From JBBDMC01 sp963775235 (lineage in GTDB: Bacteria > Pseudomonadota > Alphaproteobacteria > Rhizobiales > Kaistiaceae), in contig CAVZHY010000005.1 in NCBI GenBank assembly GCA_963775235.1, positions 372,001-436,000 on the forward strand: a DNA stretch of 64,000 nt. The letters run 5' to 3'. Position numbers and translations under genes: made by a program. Positions 63,119 to 64,000 of the stretch are shown here, in pieces. The number at the start of each line of letters is the position of its first letter. Position 1 is the stretch's first letter. Under the pieces are notes generated by a model. The model did no database searches. It had not been told where the DNA came from and saw nothing but the letters and a program-made list of their open reading frames with translations.

Positions 63119-64000
63119 GACAGGGTGTCTCCGAGAAGGAATTCCAGCGCCCGGTCAAGCCGGATGTGGGGGAGGGAGAGGAGGAGCCCCTCGGCTGTCC
63201 GTTCCAGCTTCGGTGGCCGGAAGCGGACGAAGCGCACGTCGGTGGGGGCGGCGCCAGGCTTGAACACCGAATCGGGGTCGCGCGGCAAATCACCGGGGAA
63301 CATGGCGACCTCGGTCTTGCCGTCGAAGGTGCGCCCGTCCACGGTCTCGCCGGCAATGGGCACGCCGATGATCGAGGGCAGGGTTTCACCGCCATGGGTC
63401 ACGTCGGCCTCTCGGGTGGCGCGCACCGAGGCGAGGGCAAGCACGTCGACGCCGGCCCCGGCGAACCTCGCCCGTCCGGCGGCGTGGGTGACGATCCGGC
63501 TGAGAATGGCCTCAAGGCGATCGTGATCGCCGTGGTGGAGGTGGTCCGCCTTGGTGGCGGCAAACAGGATCCGGTCGATGCGCCGTCTGACAAGACCGGT
63601 CAGCCAGTTGGTGCGGCCGAGACGAAACCCGGCGAGGACGGCAGCGAGCGCGGCTTCCAGGTCGGTGATCGCCGCCGGCCCGGCATTGAGCGCGGCAAGC
63701 GCGTCGACGAGAACGATCTGGCGGTCGAGGCGGGCAAAATGATCGCGGAAGAACGGGCGCACGACGGTCGCCTTGTACGCCTCGTAGCGGCGCGCCATCA
63801 TCCGCGCGAGCGAGCCGCCGGGGCCGAGATTGCCATCGCTGAGGTGCAACGGCGCGAAGGTCAGCGCCGGCGACTGTTCGAGATCGCCGGGCATCAGGAA
63901 GCGGCCGGGCGGCTGGGTCGACAGCACCTCGCTGTCGCTTCGCGCCGCCTTCAGGTAGCCGGTGAAGGCGGCGGCGAGGTCGCGGGCGAGCGCCTCGTCC
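63115..64000 (-). CDS. ycjX: YcjX-family P-loop protein, C-terminal part (5' end outside window)
   Basis: The frame stays open to the right edge (about 295 residues seen). RQIVLVDALAALNAGPAAI contains the Asp-type Walker B region of this DUF463 family, followed by ILFAATKADHLHHGDHDRLE, a TKAD G4-like motif that supports GTP binding. The Walker A segment would be further right. YcjX is encoded next to YcjF in many Proteobacteria, as here (ATGA overlap). Confidence 0.9.
   Translation of the reverse strand, partial: DEALARDLAAAFTGYLKAARSDSEVLSTQPPGRFLMPGDLEQSPALTFAPLHLSDGNLGPGGSLARMMARRYEAYKATVVRPFFRDHFARLDRQIVLVDALAALNAGPAAITDLEAALAAVLAGFRLGRTNWLTGLVRRRIDRILFAATKADHLHHGDHDRLEAILSRIVTHAAGRARFAGAGVDVLALASVRATREADVTHGGETLPSIIGVPIAGETVDGRTFDGKTEVAMFPGDLPRDPDSVFKPGAAPTDVRFVRFRPPKLERTAEGLLLSLPHIRLDRALEFLLGDTLS

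Overview
The window is high-GC DNA from an alphaproteobacterium. The order aroQ-accB-accC-aat with a DUF2155 gene, a DsbA-like gene behind an M48 protease, the ycjX/ycjF pair, and a giant membrane-anchored coiled-coil protein of the 'apolipoprotein-like' type all point to Alphaproteobacteria, most likely Hyphomicrobiales or a close relative. The order-level assignment is inference. No rRNA, tRNA, CRISPR array, insertion sequence or phage gene was found. At least six single-base frameshifts break otherwise well-conserved genes. Most are one-base insertions, which suggests residual sequencing error rather than gene decay.

Layout. (1) 1-5.3 kb is the edge of a probable secondary-metabolite or glycoconjugate locus: the end of an FAD oxidoreductase, a family 2 glycosyltransferase, and a convergent A-T-C nonribosomal peptide synthetase. 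(2) 5.4-7.8 kb holds a split UxaA-type lyase (SuyAB-like) and a GntR/UTRA regulator. (3) 7.9-11 kb is a TPP-riboswitch-controlled thiamine or thiamine-precursor uptake operon: a thiamine-binding protein, permease, binding protein and ATPase. A MetE-like methyltransferase follows. (4) 12.2-23.3 kb, minus strand, is a full 4-hydroxybenzoate/protocatechuate pathway. It contains an aromatic aldehyde dehydrogenase, pobA, pcaB, pcaL (a pcaD-pcaC fusion), a CatIJ-type CoA transferase pair, pcaF, pcaH and pcaG, with a divergent IclR-type regulator preceded by PcaR-like operator sequence. (5) 23.4-42.4 kb is mostly housekeeping and metabolic: glpD, DUF2155, aat, accC, accB, aroQ, dsbA-like, M48 peptidase, aminotransferase, pgi, an orphan molybdopterin oxidase subunit, an EamA exporter, a FAH-family hydrolase and a serine/threonine dehydratase. 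A VPLPA-CTERM protein and a class C beta-lactamase-like hydrolase lie between aroQ and dsbA. (6) 42.4-49.6 kb holds the giant coiled-coil protein, a small Hpt-like protein, and a ferredoxin with its reductase. (7) 49.7-64 kb is envelope-oriented: an RND/MMPL transporter with two paralogous secreted proteins, a cupin, a rhomboid protease, an aldo/keto reductase, a polyprenyl-phosphate-type glycosyltransferase, a second CTERM-sorted protein, a three-gene glycolipid-type operon (GT-C-like membrane protein, methyltransferase, flippase-like protein), and ycjX/ycjF at the right edge.

The genes form several tight operons joined by ATGA, GTGA or TGATG overlaps: the thiamine uptake genes, the pca genes, aroQ-accB-accC, aminotransferase-pgi-oxidase, RND-secreted protein, GT-C-methyltransferase-flippase, and ycjX-ycjF. 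The pca block alone should convert 4-hydroxybenzaldehyde or 4-hydroxybenzoate to acetyl-CoA and succinyl-CoA.
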